Shown in pieces: positions 1 through 8,983 of a DNA stretch of 32,666 nt; position 1 is the first letter of the stretch; the number at the start of each line of letters is the position of its first letter. The notes below the pieces were generated by a model that was not told the DNA's origin, ran no database searches, and was given only the letters and a program-made list of their open reading frames with translations. The stretch comes from Candidatus Aenigmatarchaeota archaeon (lineage in GTDB: Archaea > Aenigmatarchaeota > Aenigmatarchaeia > Aenigmatarchaeales > Aenigmatarchaeaceae), in contig JAGGXH010000001.1 of assembly GCA_021163145.1 (NCBI GenBank), positions 1-32,666 on the forward strand, in the 5' to 3' direction. A program made the position numbers and the translations under genes.

Positions 1-397
1 ACTTGATATAATGTGCCATCTGTTCAAAATTAGAATGTCCTACACTATCATAGAAGCATGCAGGACTCCAAAAATGACCTTTCTGAAATGATCTGTTTCT
101 TAACCATGGGTTTTCTCTAAATAATTCATAAGATGATCTTCCCTTGAATAACTGAACAGCCTGTGAAATACTGTGTTTATGTCCAATATCAACTAACATA
201 TGAACATGATCAAGTCCAAATGATAATTCAAGTATTCTAAATCCATATTTCTCTGCTGTTTTCTGAAAACTCTTCAAACAGCATCTTTTTATTTTAGGAA
301 AATAAAATATTTTATGTCTATACTTTGGAATAAAGCATAGATGAAACACTGCTCTTCCAATTGAAGAGCTTGAGTGTTTATAGCTAACGCTATACAT
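1..397 (-). mobile_element. tnpA: IS200/IS605-family TnpA transposase (Y1 HUH), C-terminus cut by window edge
   Basis: Single-strand DNA transposase of the IS200/IS605 type, read right to left from ATG at 397; 132 residues are visible and the last few lie outside the window. The HUH metal-binding motif is LDHVHMLVD with H64 and H66, and the probable catalytic tyrosine is Y130 in AHYIK, just before the cut, so both halves of the Y1 active site are present. Other family landmarks are the FHLCFIPKYRHK N-terminal strand and the FWSPACFYDSVG segment. The visible part has no stop or frameshift, so the gene may be active. It is visibly less AT-rich than the neighbouring genes, which fits recent acquisition. 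Whether a tnpB (RNA-guided nuclease) partner follows cannot be seen. Confidence 0.9.
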
Positions 398-409
398 ATT
401 ATCAACTCC

Positions 410-452
410 AGCAGCAGTCTTCCTTGGCAGATAAATCTGCGTGACTGCTGCT
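410..452. repeat. Nested hairpin just upstream of tnpA start (IS200/IS605 end or translation-blocking stem)
   Basis: AGCAGCAGTC at 410-419 pairs perfectly with GACTGCTGCT at 443-452. Inside it, GCAGA (427-431) pairs with TCTGC (436-440) around a TAAA loop. It begins 13 nt upstream of the tnpA ATG and is much more GC-rich than the surroundings. IS200/IS605 elements carry such imperfect palindromes, either as the strand-specific end recognised by TnpA or as a 5'-leader stem limiting transposase translation. The sequence alone does not decide which. Confidence 0.7.
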
Positions 453-502
453 ATTATTTTCTATGTGGACATTGATAGAAAAGAATTATGCAGAATATGA
501 AT

Positions 503-523
503 CCACTGCCTAAAGGCAAGTGG
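503..523. repeat. Second hairpin, probable left-end recognition stem of the IS200/IS605 element
   Basis: CCACTGCC (503-510) pairs with GGC-A-AGTGG (515-523) around a TAAA loop, with one bulged A at 518. A short stem with an unpaired base near its middle is the kind of subterminal hairpin that TnpA binds. The element boundary should then lie a little further right, somewhere between about 525 and 560, before the stop of the flippase gene at 607. The cleavage tetranucleotide was not identified. Confidence 0.55.
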
Positions 524-606
524 AATTAAAGTTTAAATATTTTGAAAAAATTTATAAAAATATAAACTGGAATATAATGTCTAAAAAACTATTATATCTC
601 TACAAA

Positions 607-2034
607 TCACTTTAATTTTAAGAACAATCTTGCAAGATCAGAATCATGTTTTTCAAAAACTTTTAGAAATTTAAGTAAAAACACGTAAACAACAGATGAT
701 ACTAAAACAAATAGTATTGAATATAATAAATTAAAGCCATAATTACTAATTAAATAAATAAGTAATGCAAATATTATCATTGCAGGAATAGAATTAATTA
801 ATTTCTTTGAAAACAATTGCCCCATTATTTTATATGAACCAATTGATAAAAATATTAAAATTATTATTTGGCTTAAAAAATATGAATAACTTATTCCAAC
901 TGGTCCAAATGCATAATAAAATGGTATAGATAAAATAATAGTCATAAATGATGCAACTGAAATATAAATAAGTCGTAAAACATGTTTACCATATGCATAT
1001 AAAGAAGTTAACAATATTAGATTAATACTAAGCAGCATAAATGCTGGTATCATAAAAGGGAAAAATATGTTTGCATCAATATAAGACAAATTATAAATCT
1101 TTAATATCAATTGTTTTGAAAAAATTATAATGAAGATACAAAGAGGCAACAAAAACAAAGCTATATTTTTTAATGATATTTGGATTATCTTTCTAGCACG
1201 ATTAATTTTATTTCTTGCAAAAAGTTGAGAAAGATAAGGAAGTAGAACACCTGTAACTATCAATGGAATAGATAATATTACTTGTCCAAAGATAATTGAA
1301 ACACCAAATAATCCTGCTTGATTCATATCAAATATACTAAATATTAATATCCCACTTTGTATAAGCAACCACATTGCAGATGAAAAAAATGCAGCAGATA
1401 TACCAAAAGCATAAAATTCTTTTTTAACTGGTAATGTATTTTTTACATTAAAATGTTTATTAAGATAAACTCCAGTAGCCAATATAAATATTATAAACCC
1501 AATTACCCAGCCTGCAAGTGCACCGGTTGCACCAAATCCATATGAAACAAGCATAATTGGAATAATCAATCTAAATATTTGTGAACCAGAATCAGCAATA
1601 AACATAGTTAAAAATTTCTTTAATCCTTGCAACACTCCTTTAAGCACAAGAGTAAGTGATCCAAACACTATCATAAGAGCTAATAATACAAATGCCTGTA
1701 TAATTTCTGGATCAGAATAAACATAAAACGATACTATTGTTAAAATAAATGAAAACAAAACAGATACTATTATAACCTTTTTAAGAGAATATACTATATA
1801 TGTTCTAATTTTATTTTTTCCAACAATTGGTAAAAATCTTGCAAGTGCCTCATTAAATCCAATAGATGTTAGTGGTGAAAGCACAGTAAATAATCCAACT
1901 GATGTCATCATTACACCATATTGTAATGGTGTTAACATTTTTCCAATTATAATATAAAACAAATATCCTATTATTGATATTAATACAATATCTAAAAAAT
2001 AATATCTGAGATCTGAAACCATTTTCTCTTTCAT
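607..2034 (-). CDS. MATE/Wzx-like polysaccharide flippase (oligosaccharide export membrane protein)
   Basis: 475-residue polytopic membrane protein with about 12-14 hydrophobic segments and few charged residues outside loops, matching the polysaccharide biosynthesis/flippase (RfbX/Wzx, MOP superfamily) family in length and layout. Recognisable features are the N-terminal YFLDIVLISIIGYLFYIIIG helix followed by GVMMTSVGLFTVLSPLTSIGFNEALARF, typical of Wzx-like proteins. Expected role: moving lipid-linked glycans across the cytoplasmic membrane for surface glycan or glycoprotein assembly; substrate unknown. It is the last gene of a minus-strand operon; its ATG overlaps the upstream Nudix stop as ATGA. 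The IS element end lies directly downstream. No glycosyltransferase is in the window. Confidence 0.85.
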   Translation of the reverse strand: MKEKMVSDLRYYFLDIVLISIIGYLFYIIIGKMLTPLQYGVMMTSVGLFTVLSPLTSIGFNEALARFLPIVGKNKIRTYIVYSLKKVIIVSVLFSFILTIVSFYVYSDPEIIQAFVLLALMIVFGSLTLVLKGVLQGLKKFLTMFIADSGSQIFRLIIPIMLVSYGFGATGALAGWVIGFIIFILATGVYLNKHFNVKNTLPVKKEFYAFGISAAFFSSAMWLLIQSGILIFSIFDMNQAGLFGVSIIFGQVILSIPLIVTGVLLPYLSQLFARNKINRARKIIQISLKNIALFLLPLCIFIIIFSKQLILKIYNLSYIDANIFFPFMIPAFMLLSINLILLTSLYAYGKHVLRLIYISVASFMTIILSIPFYYAFGPVGISYSYFLSQIIILIFLSIGSYKIMGQLFSKKLINSIPAMIIFALLIYLISNYGFNLLYSILFVLVSSVVYVFLLKFLKVFEKHDSDLARLFLKLK

Positions 2035-2585
2035 TTACTCAGCTCCTTTTCTATAACTTCAAATATATCAAAATAATATTGCCCATGTGGAACATATTTT
2101 TTTGAAAGTTCTGGATCTTTAAGATCTTTTTCCAATTGTTCAATTGAAACAAATTTTACTTTCTCAACTTCTTTATCTTTGAACTTAAGCTTTGATGCAT
2201 CCTCATCAAATCTAAAGAGGTATATATAATCAAATTCCTTGTTGTGATAATTTATCTCATTAACATGCTTCTCGAATTTTCTAATACCAATAAACTTTAA
2301 TTTTGATAAATCAACTTTAATTCCAAGCTCTTCTTCTAATTCTCTGATAGCTGTTTGTTCAGGTGTTTCCCCTGCAGAAATATGACCAGCAGTTGAAATA
2401 TCCCACATTCCTGGCCAATAATCTTTATCTTCTGCTCTTTTTTGTAATAATATTTCTCCTTTTGAATTATATATCCAAATATGAACAGCTGAATGCCATA
2501 ATCCTTGTTCATGTATTTCTTTTTTATTCTTTTGAATACCTGTTTTATTTCCTTGTTCATCTAATACATTTAATAATTCTGCCAT
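2031..2585 (-). CDS. Nudix hydrolase (Idi/YfcD-like subfamily)
   Basis: 184 residues. A perfect Nudix box begins at GHISAGE and runs through RELEEELGI (G-x5-E-x7-REUxEExGU), binding divalent metal to cleave a nucleoside diphosphate-type substrate. The N-terminus (VLDEQGNKTG, then GLWHSAVHIWIYNSKGEILL) is that of the group related to isopentenyl diphosphate isomerase. However, the protein contains no cysteine at all, so the catalytic Cys of type I IPP isomerase is missing and hydrolase activity is more likely than isomerase activity. It sits between SGNH hydrolase (1-nt TAATG overlap) and flippase (ATGA overlap) in a lipid/envelope operon, so a prenyl-diphosphate or sugar-nucleotide substrate is possible but unproven. 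Confidence 0.85.
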   Translation of the reverse strand: MAELLNVLDEQGNKTGIQKNKKEIHEQGLWHSAVHIWIYNSKGEILLQKRAEDKDYWPGMWDISTAGHISAGETPEQTAIRELEEELGIKVDLSKLKFIGIRKFEKHVNEINYHNKEFDYIYLFRFDEDASKLKFKDKEVEKVKFVSIEQLEKDLKDPELSKKYVPHGQYYFDIFEVIEKELSK

Positions 2586-3196
2586 TAAATTACCTTGTTT
2601 CTAATTAAAAAATCTTTCACAGCTTCAAATATTTTTTTGTGACCTTCTGCATTTGGATGCAAACCATCGTCAAGCAAAAATTTTTCATAATCAATTTTTA
2701 GCCATTCATCGAATAAATCTAAAAATAAAATTTTTTCTCTGTTGCAAATCTCCTTCATTAAATTATTATATTTTTCTAGACTAGTATTATAAAAATATTC
2801 AGTTGGGCTCCATATTGTTGGAGTTGTTTTTGATTCTACACAAGGTAAATTTCCAATAAATATAATTTCTTTCGTAAATTTTTTACAAATATCTATTATA
2901 TTCTTTATATTATCCTTAAATTTATCTATTGGTATTTCTACACTATTTTCAGTTATATTATTGTATCTTGCATCATTTGCACCTATTCTTACAATAATTA
3001 TATCTGGGTTTCTTGCTTTACATTCAGTATCTATTCTTTCAAATAAACCGGTACTTGTTTCTCCTCCTATACCTAAATTAAAAATACTTGCTTCTTCTTT
3101 AAGATTCAGGAATTTTCTTAACATCCTCACCCAATCATCAAATTCTAAATATATTTCATCTGATACTAAACTATCTCCGAACACACATACCCTCAT
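2585..3196 (-). CDS. SGNH/GDSL-family hydrolase (esterase/lipase-like)
   Basis: 203 residues from ATG 3196, chosen because AGGTG lies about 7 nt upstream; a GTG nine bases further out is the alternative start. The SGNH blocks are all present: VFGDSL with nucleophile S9 near the N-terminus, the block II glycine in NLGIGGETS, block III GANDAR, and block V DGLHPN giving the Asp-His pair. No signal peptide or membrane segment is seen, so the enzyme should be cytoplasmic. Likely role: hydrolysis of an ester or acyl group on a lipid or carbohydrate. Being between a GGR-like oxidoreductase and a Nudix hydrolase suggests a function in lipid or surface-glycan metabolism. Confidence 0.85.
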   Translation of the reverse strand: MRVCVFGDSLVSDEIYLEFDDWVRMLRKFLNLKEEASIFNLGIGGETSTGLFERIDTECKARNPDIIIVRIGANDARYNNITENSVEIPIDKFKDNIKNIIDICKKFTKEIIFIGNLPCVESKTTPTIWSPTEYFYNTSLEKYNNLMKEICNREKILFLDLFDEWLKIDYEKFLLDDGLHPNAEGHKKIFEAVKDFLIRNKVI

Positions 3197-3205
3197 TTTA
3201 AACAC

Positions 3206-4096
3206 CTAAAATATCCAATCATTATCAAATATAATTCTTTTTGGAACCAAAAATGGCAAATGATATCCCATAAACATACCAATTTTCATAATCATTTTTG
3301 AAAGGAATATCTTTGGCTCGAAAAATTTTCTTAATTCTTTATTGTATTTTTTCAAATCTGGATAAGTTCTTAATAAAATATTTGCAGATTCAAGCCCCCA
3401 TATAAGGCCTCCACCAGAATGTACTTTGCAAAGACCTGCTGCATCGCCAACAAGTGCAATTTTATCTGAGACATAAAGACCAATTGGAATTTTTGCAGCA
3501 CATATCTTTCCTTGTATCTTATGAACTTTATCAAAATATTTTTTAGCAGTATTAATTTCCTCAATAACTCCATATTCAATTTCATTTGCTCTTGGAAATT
3601 CCCATGCAAATCCATTTTTTAATGGTTTGATATTTATTTGATTTGATTTCTTTTTTCCTTTTTTTCTTATATATATTGCTAATCTTGTTTCTGGAATACT
3701 AAATCTAGAACTAGCACCATATGCACCAACAATAAAATCAAATCCTTTTAGTTTGTCAATTGATTTTACTTCTTTTTTAACAAATTTTACACCAGCTTTT
3801 TTTGCTAAATTTTTAACATATTGATTTAATTTCTTTCGATTTACAACAATTAAATCTGGTTCTACATCTAATATTATTGTCTTCTTTGGAAAATGTATAT
3901 TAATGCAATCAAATTCATTTTCTATTAATGATTTGTTTTTAGGTATATAATCCCATATTCTTTTCGACACTAGTCCAGAACATATATGTTTCCCATGTGT
4001 TTGTCTCTCAAATATTGTTACATTTTCGCCTTTTTTTGTAAGTTTCCACCCTGTATAAAGTCCTATTGTTCCACCACCAATTATTGCAATTTTCAT
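3206..4096 (-). CDS. Geranylgeranyl-reductase-family FAD-dependent oxidoreductase
   Basis: 296 residues. The N-terminus has a Rossmann FAD site (AIIGGGTIGLYTGWKLTKKG, with the acidic FERQ strand end), and the second FAD motif GDAAGLCKVHSGGGLIWGLESA lies in the last third; both are typical of digeranylgeranylglycerophospholipid reductases, which saturate archaeal lipid chains. The protein is about 100 residues shorter than usual family members (about 390), so this is a compact variant and its substrate is uncertain. It starts the minus operon, with a GGTG ribosome site 8 nt before the ATG and an AT-rich promoter shared with the divergent wHTH gene. Other FAD monooxygenase-like roles cannot be excluded. 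Confidence 0.8.
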   Translation of the reverse strand: MKIAIIGGGTIGLYTGWKLTKKGENVTIFERQTHGKHICSGLVSKRIWDYIPKNKSLIENEFDCINIHFPKKTIILDVEPDLIVVNRKKLNQYVKNLAKKAGVKFVKKEVKSIDKLKGFDFIVGAYGASSRFSIPETRLAIYIRKKGKKKSNQINIKPLKNGFAWEFPRANEIEYGVIEEINTAKKYFDKVHKIQGKICAAKIPIGLYVSDKIALVGDAAGLCKVHSGGGLIWGLESANILLRTYPDLKKYNKELRKFFEPKIFLSKMIMKIGMFMGYHLPFLVPKRIIFDNDWIF

Positions 4097-4169
4097 AAAA
4101 ACACCATATACTTTAAATATGTATCGTTCAATATAAATATATAGATATAAAAATTACAGTTGATGTGTT
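4097..4169. promoter_or_regulatory. Divergent promoter region (GGR operon / wHTH gene)
   Basis: 73-nt spacer between two oppositely directed genes. On the minus strand an ATTTAAAG-type TATA element precedes GGTG and the GGR start. On the plus strand TATAAATA at 4132-4139 lies about 35 nt before the ATG at 4170. The small wHTH protein could regulate both directions; no clear operator palindrome was found. Confidence 0.45.
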
Positions 4170-4475
4170 ATGACTTATTTGGACCCATGGTGCATAGTAG
4201 AACCTGAACCAGATATACCAACACCAACAAAAAAAGATATATATGATTTCCTTAGACCTGAATTAAAAAATATTTATAATCTATTAAATTCTAGAAATAA
4301 TGGTGAAGGATATACGGCAAACCAAATTTCAGAGATGTTAAAAATAGATATTAATAGAGTAAGATCTCATCTTACTTTCTTATATGTTCCTTGTGGCCTT
4401 GTTGAAAAAGAAAAAAATGGGAACAATGTTGTATATTATAAAGTACCCTTGCTTGATAACGAAGAAACTTCTTAA
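4170..4475 (+). CDS. Small winged helix-turn-helix protein, putative transcriptional regulator
   Basis: 101 residues. After a proline-rich acidic N-terminus (EPEPDIPTPTKKD), residues about 35-95 form a winged HTH: helix IYNLLNSRNN, HTH GYTANQISEMLKIDINRVRSHLTFL, and a wing (GLVEKEKNGNNVVYYKVP) in the style of ArsR/MarR-like archaeal regulators. No ligand or metal-binding motif is evident. It stands alone between the divergent GGR operon and secF, with its own TATA element. Targets are unknown; the divergent position makes the GGR-flippase operon the first candidate. Confidence 0.7.
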   Translation: MTYLDPWCIVEPEPDIPTPTKKDIYDFLRPELKNIYNLLNSRNNGEGYTANQISEMLKIDINRVRSHLTFLYVPCGLVEKEKNGNNVVYYKVPLLDNEETS

Positions 4476-4525
4476 AAACCATAAGAAAGCATATTCTTTA
4501 AATATATATCATCTAATATAAATTT

Positions 4526-5344
4526 ATGAATTATAGATTGTTATTAGTAATACCTTTATTACTTTTAATAGCTAGTTCTGGAATATTATTTCTAAAATCA
4601 TCATCAGGAACACTTAATCTCGATATTGATTTTAAAGGCGGAACACAATTAACTGCAGAAACAAAAACACAGATAAATGCTAAAAATATAGAAAATATAT
4701 TAAAAGATTATAATGTAAATGTAAGAACTGGAAGAGGATTTAAGTCATATACTTTAATAATAGAATTTGATTCAGATATTAAAGCATCAGATGTTATTGA
4801 AAAGCTTGCTGAAAATGGTTATGATCTAGATTATTCAATACAAACAATATCACCATCTCTTGGAGAATCGTTCTTTAAACAATCTAGAATTGCATTAACA
4901 CTTGCATTTATCTTTATGGGAGTTGTTGTATTTATTTTGTTTAAAAAACCACTACCGTCAATGTATGTAATTCTTGCAGCATTTGCTGATATTGTAGAAG
5001 CTCTTGTTTTTTCACAATTACTTGGAATTAAATTATCATTAGCTACATTTGCAGCTTTGTTATTAACACTAGGTTATTCTGTTGACACAGATATTTTATT
5101 AACAACACGTGTACTTAAAAGAGAAGGAGAACTTAATGAAAAAATAAAAACAGCATTCAATACAGGAATTACTATGTCAACAACAACATTAGCAGCAATG
5201 ACAGCATTATATTTCCTAACAACATCAATTGTAATCAAACAAATTGCATCAATATTATTAATTGCACTGATTGCTGATTTAATTAATACATGGATGATGA
5301 ATGCTGTATTATTAAGATGGTATATGGAGAGGAGAATCAAATGA
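4526..5344 (+). CDS. secF: Protein translocase subunit SecF
   Basis: 272 residues with six predicted membrane segments: one at the N-terminus (residues about 4-24) and five in the C-terminal half. The SecF signature DIDFKGGTQL follows the first segment, and the RND-type core has GYSVDTDILLTTRVLKREGE in the fourth segment. With SecD it helps complete protein export, thought to pull on emerging polypeptide using the membrane ion gradient; archaea lack SecA. The order secF-secD is the archaeal one. The stop overlaps the secD start (ATGA), so translation is coupled. A CTTTAAATA promoter box at about 4496-4504 is centred some 27 nt before the ATG, suggesting a leaderless transcript. Confidence 0.95.
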   Translation: MNYRLLLVIPLLLLIASSGILFLKSSSGTLNLDIDFKGGTQLTAETKTQINAKNIENILKDYNVNVRTGRGFKSYTLIIEFDSDIKASDVIEKLAENGYDLDYSIQTISPSLGESFFKQSRIALTLAFIFMGVVVFILFKKPLPSMYVILAAFADIVEALVFSQLLGIKLSLATFAALLLTLGYSVDTDILLTTRVLKREGELNEKIKTAFNTGITMSTTTLAAMTALYFLTTSIVIKQIASILLIALIADLINTWMMNAVLLRWYMERRIK

Positions 5345-7005
5345 AAATATTAAAAAATTGGAAAATATTTGTATTAATATTTTTCGTAATTTTAGCAATA
5401 ATCTCAATTATACCAAGTTCAAAGACTGGAGTTATAGTAAGATCTGTTTCATATGATTCTCCATTATATGGAAAAATAAAGGAAGGTGAATACATTACAT
5501 GGATAAATGAAAAAACAATAGAAACACCAGATGATTTTTATGCTTTTTCAAACTTTACTGGAATGTTAAGATTTATGCATAATGGTCAACTTGATCTAGC
5601 AGAAATAAAAACACCTAGTTTAGGTGTTGTTGTAGATAGTGCAGATACATCTAAAATAAAATTAGGAATGGACCTTGTTGGTGGAACACGTGTACTTCTT
5701 AAACCAGAAGGAAAAAATGTTTCTGATGATATAATAGACCAAACAATTGCAACACTGCAAACAAGAATAAATACATATGGTTTAAAAGAAACAAAATTCC
5801 AAAAAGTAAAAGATATTTCTGGAAATTCATATGTTCAAATTGAAATGGCTGGTGGGTCATTAAAAGAAATAGAAGAGCTTTTGTCAAAGCAAGGAAAATT
5901 TGAAGCAAAAATAGAACAAGAAATAAAACTAACAAATAATAAAGGATTATATACACTTGAAGAGAATTATCCTGTTTCAATAATTAATAAGACATTATAC
6001 ATTAATAATAATGCTTATAATATTGGAGATTATTTTAAATTGGAAGGAATTAAATTTGAGTATGCAAATTTAACAAATAATTCAGTAATAATAACACCAA
6101 TTGTGTTTACTAGTAGTGATATAAAATCTGTATGCATGCAAGATCAACCAGGTATTTGTGTATCAAGAATAATGAAAAGAGCAAATAGTTATTCATTTAT
6201 GTTTCAACTATTTATAACACAAAATGCTGCAGAAAGATTTGCAAAATTAACGAAAAACTTAGAAACAATTGTTGATCCTAATACAGGAGAATCATATTTA
6301 GAATCAAAATTATCATTATATCTTGATAATAAATTAATAACAAAATTATCCATATCATCTGAATTAGCAGGAAGAGCATTTACACAACCATCAATCACAG
6401 GTGCAAGACCAACAAAAGAAGAAGCATTAAAAGAAAAATTAATGTTGCAAAGTATATTATCATCAGGAGAATTACCAGTAAAATTAGAAACAATTAGAGT
6501 TGATCAAATATCTCCAATGTTAGGAACAGAATTTGGAAAATCTGCATTATTAGCAGGATTAGTTGCATTAATAGCAGTATCAGGAGTTGTATTTATAAAA
6601 TATAGGAAATTGAAAATAGTAATTCCTATTATAATAACAAGTGTATCAGAGGTTATAATTATTTTAGGAGCTGCATCATGGATAGGATGGACAATTGATT
6701 TAGCTGCAATAGCTGGAATAATTGCAGCTGTTGGAACAGGAGTAGATTCTCAAATAATGATAATAGATGAATTAAGATCTAGTAAAAAAACAGTTTATAC
6801 ATTAAAACAAAGAATAAAAAGAGCATTTTTCATTATCTTTGGTGCAGCATCTACAACAATTGCAGCAATGTTGCCATTAATGTTTATTGGAATTGGTATA
6901 ATGAGAGGATTTGCAATAACAACAACAATTGGCGTTTTAGTTGGTATATTAATTACAAGACCTGCATTTGGACAAATTATTGAAAAAGTTTTAGAAAATA
7001 ATTAA
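5341..7005 (+). CDS. secD: Protein translocase subunit SecD
   Basis: 554 residues from the ATG that overlaps the secF stop; an in-frame ATG 51 nt further upstream would lie inside secF, and the GGAGAGGAG-type site just before 5341 supports the chosen start. An N-terminal membrane helix is followed by a PDZ-like segment (YGKIKEGEYITWINEKTIETPDDF). Next come the SecD signature KLGMDLVGGTRVLL, a large external P1 domain, the conserved QISPMLGTEFGKSALLAG entry to the membrane domain, and GTGVDSQIMIIDELR in the fourth helix. Works with SecF at the Sec translocon. Ends 3 nt before the convergent NAC gene. Confidence 0.95.
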   Translation: MKILKNWKIFVLIFFVILAIISIIPSSKTGVIVRSVSYDSPLYGKIKEGEYITWINEKTIETPDDFYAFSNFTGMLRFMHNGQLDLAEIKTPSLGVVVDSADTSKIKLGMDLVGGTRVLLKPEGKNVSDDIIDQTIATLQTRINTYGLKETKFQKVKDISGNSYVQIEMAGGSLKEIEELLSKQGKFEAKIEQEIKLTNNKGLYTLEENYPVSIINKTLYINNNAYNIGDYFKLEGIKFEYANLTNNSVIITPIVFTSSDIKSVCMQDQPGICVSRIMKRANSYSFMFQLFITQNAAERFAKLTKNLETIVDPNTGESYLESKLSLYLDNKLITKLSISSELAGRAFTQPSITGARPTKEEALKEKLMLQSILSSGELPVKLETIRVDQISPMLGTEFGKSALLAGLVALIAVSGVVFIKYRKLKIVIPIIITSVSEVIIILGAASWIGWTIDLAAIAGIIAAVGTGVDSQIMIIDELRSSKKTVYTLKQRIKRAFFIIFGAASTTIAAMLPLMFIGIGIMRGFAITTTIGVLVGILITRPAFGQIIEKVLENN

Positions 7006-7008
7006 ATA

Positions 7009-7332
7009 TTACTTCTTTAGCTTCAAAATTGTTTCAGCAATATCTTTGGTTTCATCTAGTGTCTTTATTATTTCTTCTTCAGATGCACCAGTTTGCTCTT
7101 TGATCATATCAATGTCAGCTTGTGTAAATTCTTGTGCTTCTTTTTCAGAAATATCCCCCATTATTTGAAATGTATCTTTACCTTGCATACTTATTTTTGT
7201 AACATGAGGGTTTGAAACAACTATATTTTTATCTGGTGTCTTTATTATAACTTCTGTTGCATCTATATTTTCTGTCTTAATACCCATTTGCTTCATCATC
7301 TTTTCCATTTGCTTAGCTCCAAGATTAAACAT
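7009..7332 (-). CDS. nac: Nascent polypeptide-associated complex protein (archaeal NAC)
   Basis: 107 residues, the usual archaeal length. Residues about 1-60 form the NAC domain (QMEKMMKQMGI, then the strands EVIIKTPDKNIVVSNPHVTKI and DTFQIMGD); the C-terminal 40 residues are a UBA domain (FTQADIDMIKEQTGASEEEI). Archaeal NAC forms homodimers that bind ribosomes and nascent chains. Being next to secD-secF puts two protein-biogenesis functions side by side, though on opposite strands. A TATA-like TTTATAAAT lies about 25 nt upstream of the ATG. Confidence 0.93.
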   Translation of the reverse strand: MFNLGAKQMEKMMKQMGIKTENIDATEVIIKTPDKNIVVSNPHVTKISMQGKDTFQIMGDISEKEAQEFTQADIDMIKEQTGASEEEIIKTLDETKDIAETILKLKK

Positions 7333-7439
7333 ACTATCAATTACTATCTAATATTTATAAAATTAATTATCTATACATTAGAAATTTTCTTCCATAAGGG
7401 TAAAAACAGTTTATAATTCATATTTTCATGAAGTAAATT

Positions 7440-8624
7440 ATGTTTTACATATTAGCATCAATGTTATTAGGGGTTATTATAGGTGTAATTGCTGGATTAT
7501 GTCCTGGTATACATCCAAATACATTTGCAACAATAACATTACCATTACTTGCAGCAACCAATCCACTTTATGCATCTATATTTTTATTATCATCAACAGT
7601 TGTAAACTCATTTGTTTCAACTGTACCATCAATATTATTAGGTGCACCAGAAGATACAGATATCTTAGGAGTATTGCCTGGGCACAAAATGTTAATAAAA
7701 GGTAGAGGATATGAAGCAATTAGACTAACTGTTGTAGGTAGTATTGGAGGTGCAATTTTTTCTATAATATCATTACCAATATTTTATTTTATAATTCCAT
7801 TTCTATATAACACCATAAAACCATTTATCTCGATAATATTATTATTAATTGTAAGCTATATGATCTACATAGAAAAAGGATTTAAAAAGAAAGCATTTTC
7901 TCTTTTTATTTTTATTTTATCAGGTATTCTTGGAATTATAACACTAAATTTTTCAAATAAATTGATATTTCCATTATTATCTGGTCTCTTTGGTTTACCA
8001 CTGTTAATATTAGCAGTTTTTACTAAAACAAAATTTCCAGAAAAATTTACATTCAAATATGAAAAATTCAATTTTAGAAGAATATCATTAAATTCAATTA
8101 TTGGAAGCTTATCTGGTATAATAACTGGGTTATTACCAGGTATAGGAGCTGCACAAGCAACATTAATGACACAACAAGCAACAAAGTCAAAAAATGATAA
8201 AGATTTTCTAATGGCACTTGGTGCAGTAACAACTGCAAATGTTATTTATTCTATATTAGCTTTATGGTTAATTGGAAAAGGTAGATCAGGCATAGCAGTT
8301 GCAATATCAGAATTAATAAACATAAATATTAATTATGTGCTCCTATTTCTTTGTATTATAATCATTAGTTCTGGAATAGCAGCATATCTAACTTTAAGGA
8401 TAACAAAGCATGTAATGAACATATTGAAGAAAATTAATTATTCTTTATTAAATATATCAATAATTATCATGATATTTATAATAGGGTTTTTGTTTTCTGG
8501 AATAATTGGATTATATGTATTAATTATTGCTATGTTTATTGGGCTAATACCAAATTACGCAAATGTAAAAAGAACACATTGCATGGGATGTCTTATTATG
8601 ATAGTTTTAAGTAATTTGATATAA
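7440..8624 (+). CDS. TctA-family integral membrane protein (archaeal COG1784 type)
   Basis: 394 residues with about ten membrane segments. The duplicated glycine/proline-rich motifs GLCPGIHPNTFATI (N-terminal half) and GLLPGIGAAQATLM (second half) are diagnostic of TctA permeases, and the C-terminus ANVKRTHCMGCL is conserved in the archaeal group. Bacterial TctA works with TctB and a periplasmic binding protein to import tricarboxylates. No TctB or binding protein is nearby, as usual in archaea, so substrate and even transport activity are unknown. Single-gene unit with a TTATAA-type element around 7410-7417, about 26 nt before the ATG. Confidence 0.85.
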   Translation: MFYILASMLLGVIIGVIAGLCPGIHPNTFATITLPLLAATNPLYASIFLLSSTVVNSFVSTVPSILLGAPEDTDILGVLPGHKMLIKGRGYEAIRLTVVGSIGGAIFSIISLPIFYFIIPFLYNTIKPFISIILLLIVSYMIYIEKGFKKKAFSLFIFILSGILGIITLNFSNKLIFPLLSGLFGLPLLILAVFTKTKFPEKFTFKYEKFNFRRISLNSIIGSLSGIITGLLPGIGAAQATLMTQQATKSKNDKDFLMALGAVTTANVIYSILALWLIGKGRSGIAVAISELINININYVLLFLCIIIISSGIAAYLTLRITKHVMNILKKINYSLLNISIIIMIFIIGFLFSGIIGLYVLIIAMFIGLIPNYANVKRTHCMGCLIMIVLSNLI

Positions 8625-8664
8625 GTTTAAAAATTTTATTGTCAATTAAATAAAAGGTGAAAAT

Positions 8665-8982
8665 ATGGAAGCAAATATATGTGAAGAATTTTGGCAAAAA
8701 GTATATGAAATAAATAACAGAATATGGATAACTGCAAAATTCCCAAAACACATTGGGTGCTGGGAACTGTATCATAGTACAAAATCTTATCATATTCAAG
8801 GAACTTATCATAGCTTACTTGAATTAATTGAAGAATGTAAAAAATTAAATTGTAGAAATATTGAAATTGGTTATAATGGAAATTATTTTGAATTAAAAGA
8901 AATTAAAAAATCTATAATAGGTATTAAAAGAAGCATAATTTTATCAGACATATATATAGAACCTGCGTTATATCATGAATAA
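8665..8982 (+). CDS. Hypothetical protein, 105 residues
   Basis: Not recognised. It has a clear AGGTGA ribosome site about 6 nt before the ATG, which supports it as a real gene. The sequence is soluble, with mixed alpha/beta character: W/Y/H-rich middle (HIGCWELYHSTKSYHIQGTY), an amphipathic helix LLELIEECKKLNC, and a beta-rich end with IEIGYNGNYFELKEI. Four cysteines do not form an obvious zinc knuckle. The stop is one base from the convergent polB stop. It lies 40 nt after the TctA-like gene and may be cotranscribed with it. Confidence 0.6.
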   Translation: MEANICEEFWQKVYEINNRIWITAKFPKHIGCWELYHSTKSYHIQGTYHSLLELIEECKKLNCRNIEIGYNGNYFELKEIKKSIIGIKRSIILSDIYIEPALYHE

Positions 8983-8983
8983 A

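Noticed and set aside
2031-2585. Isopentenyl-diphosphate isomerase
   Set aside because: The N-terminus resembles that group, but the catalytic cysteine is absent (there is no Cys in the protein) and a canonical Nudix box is present.
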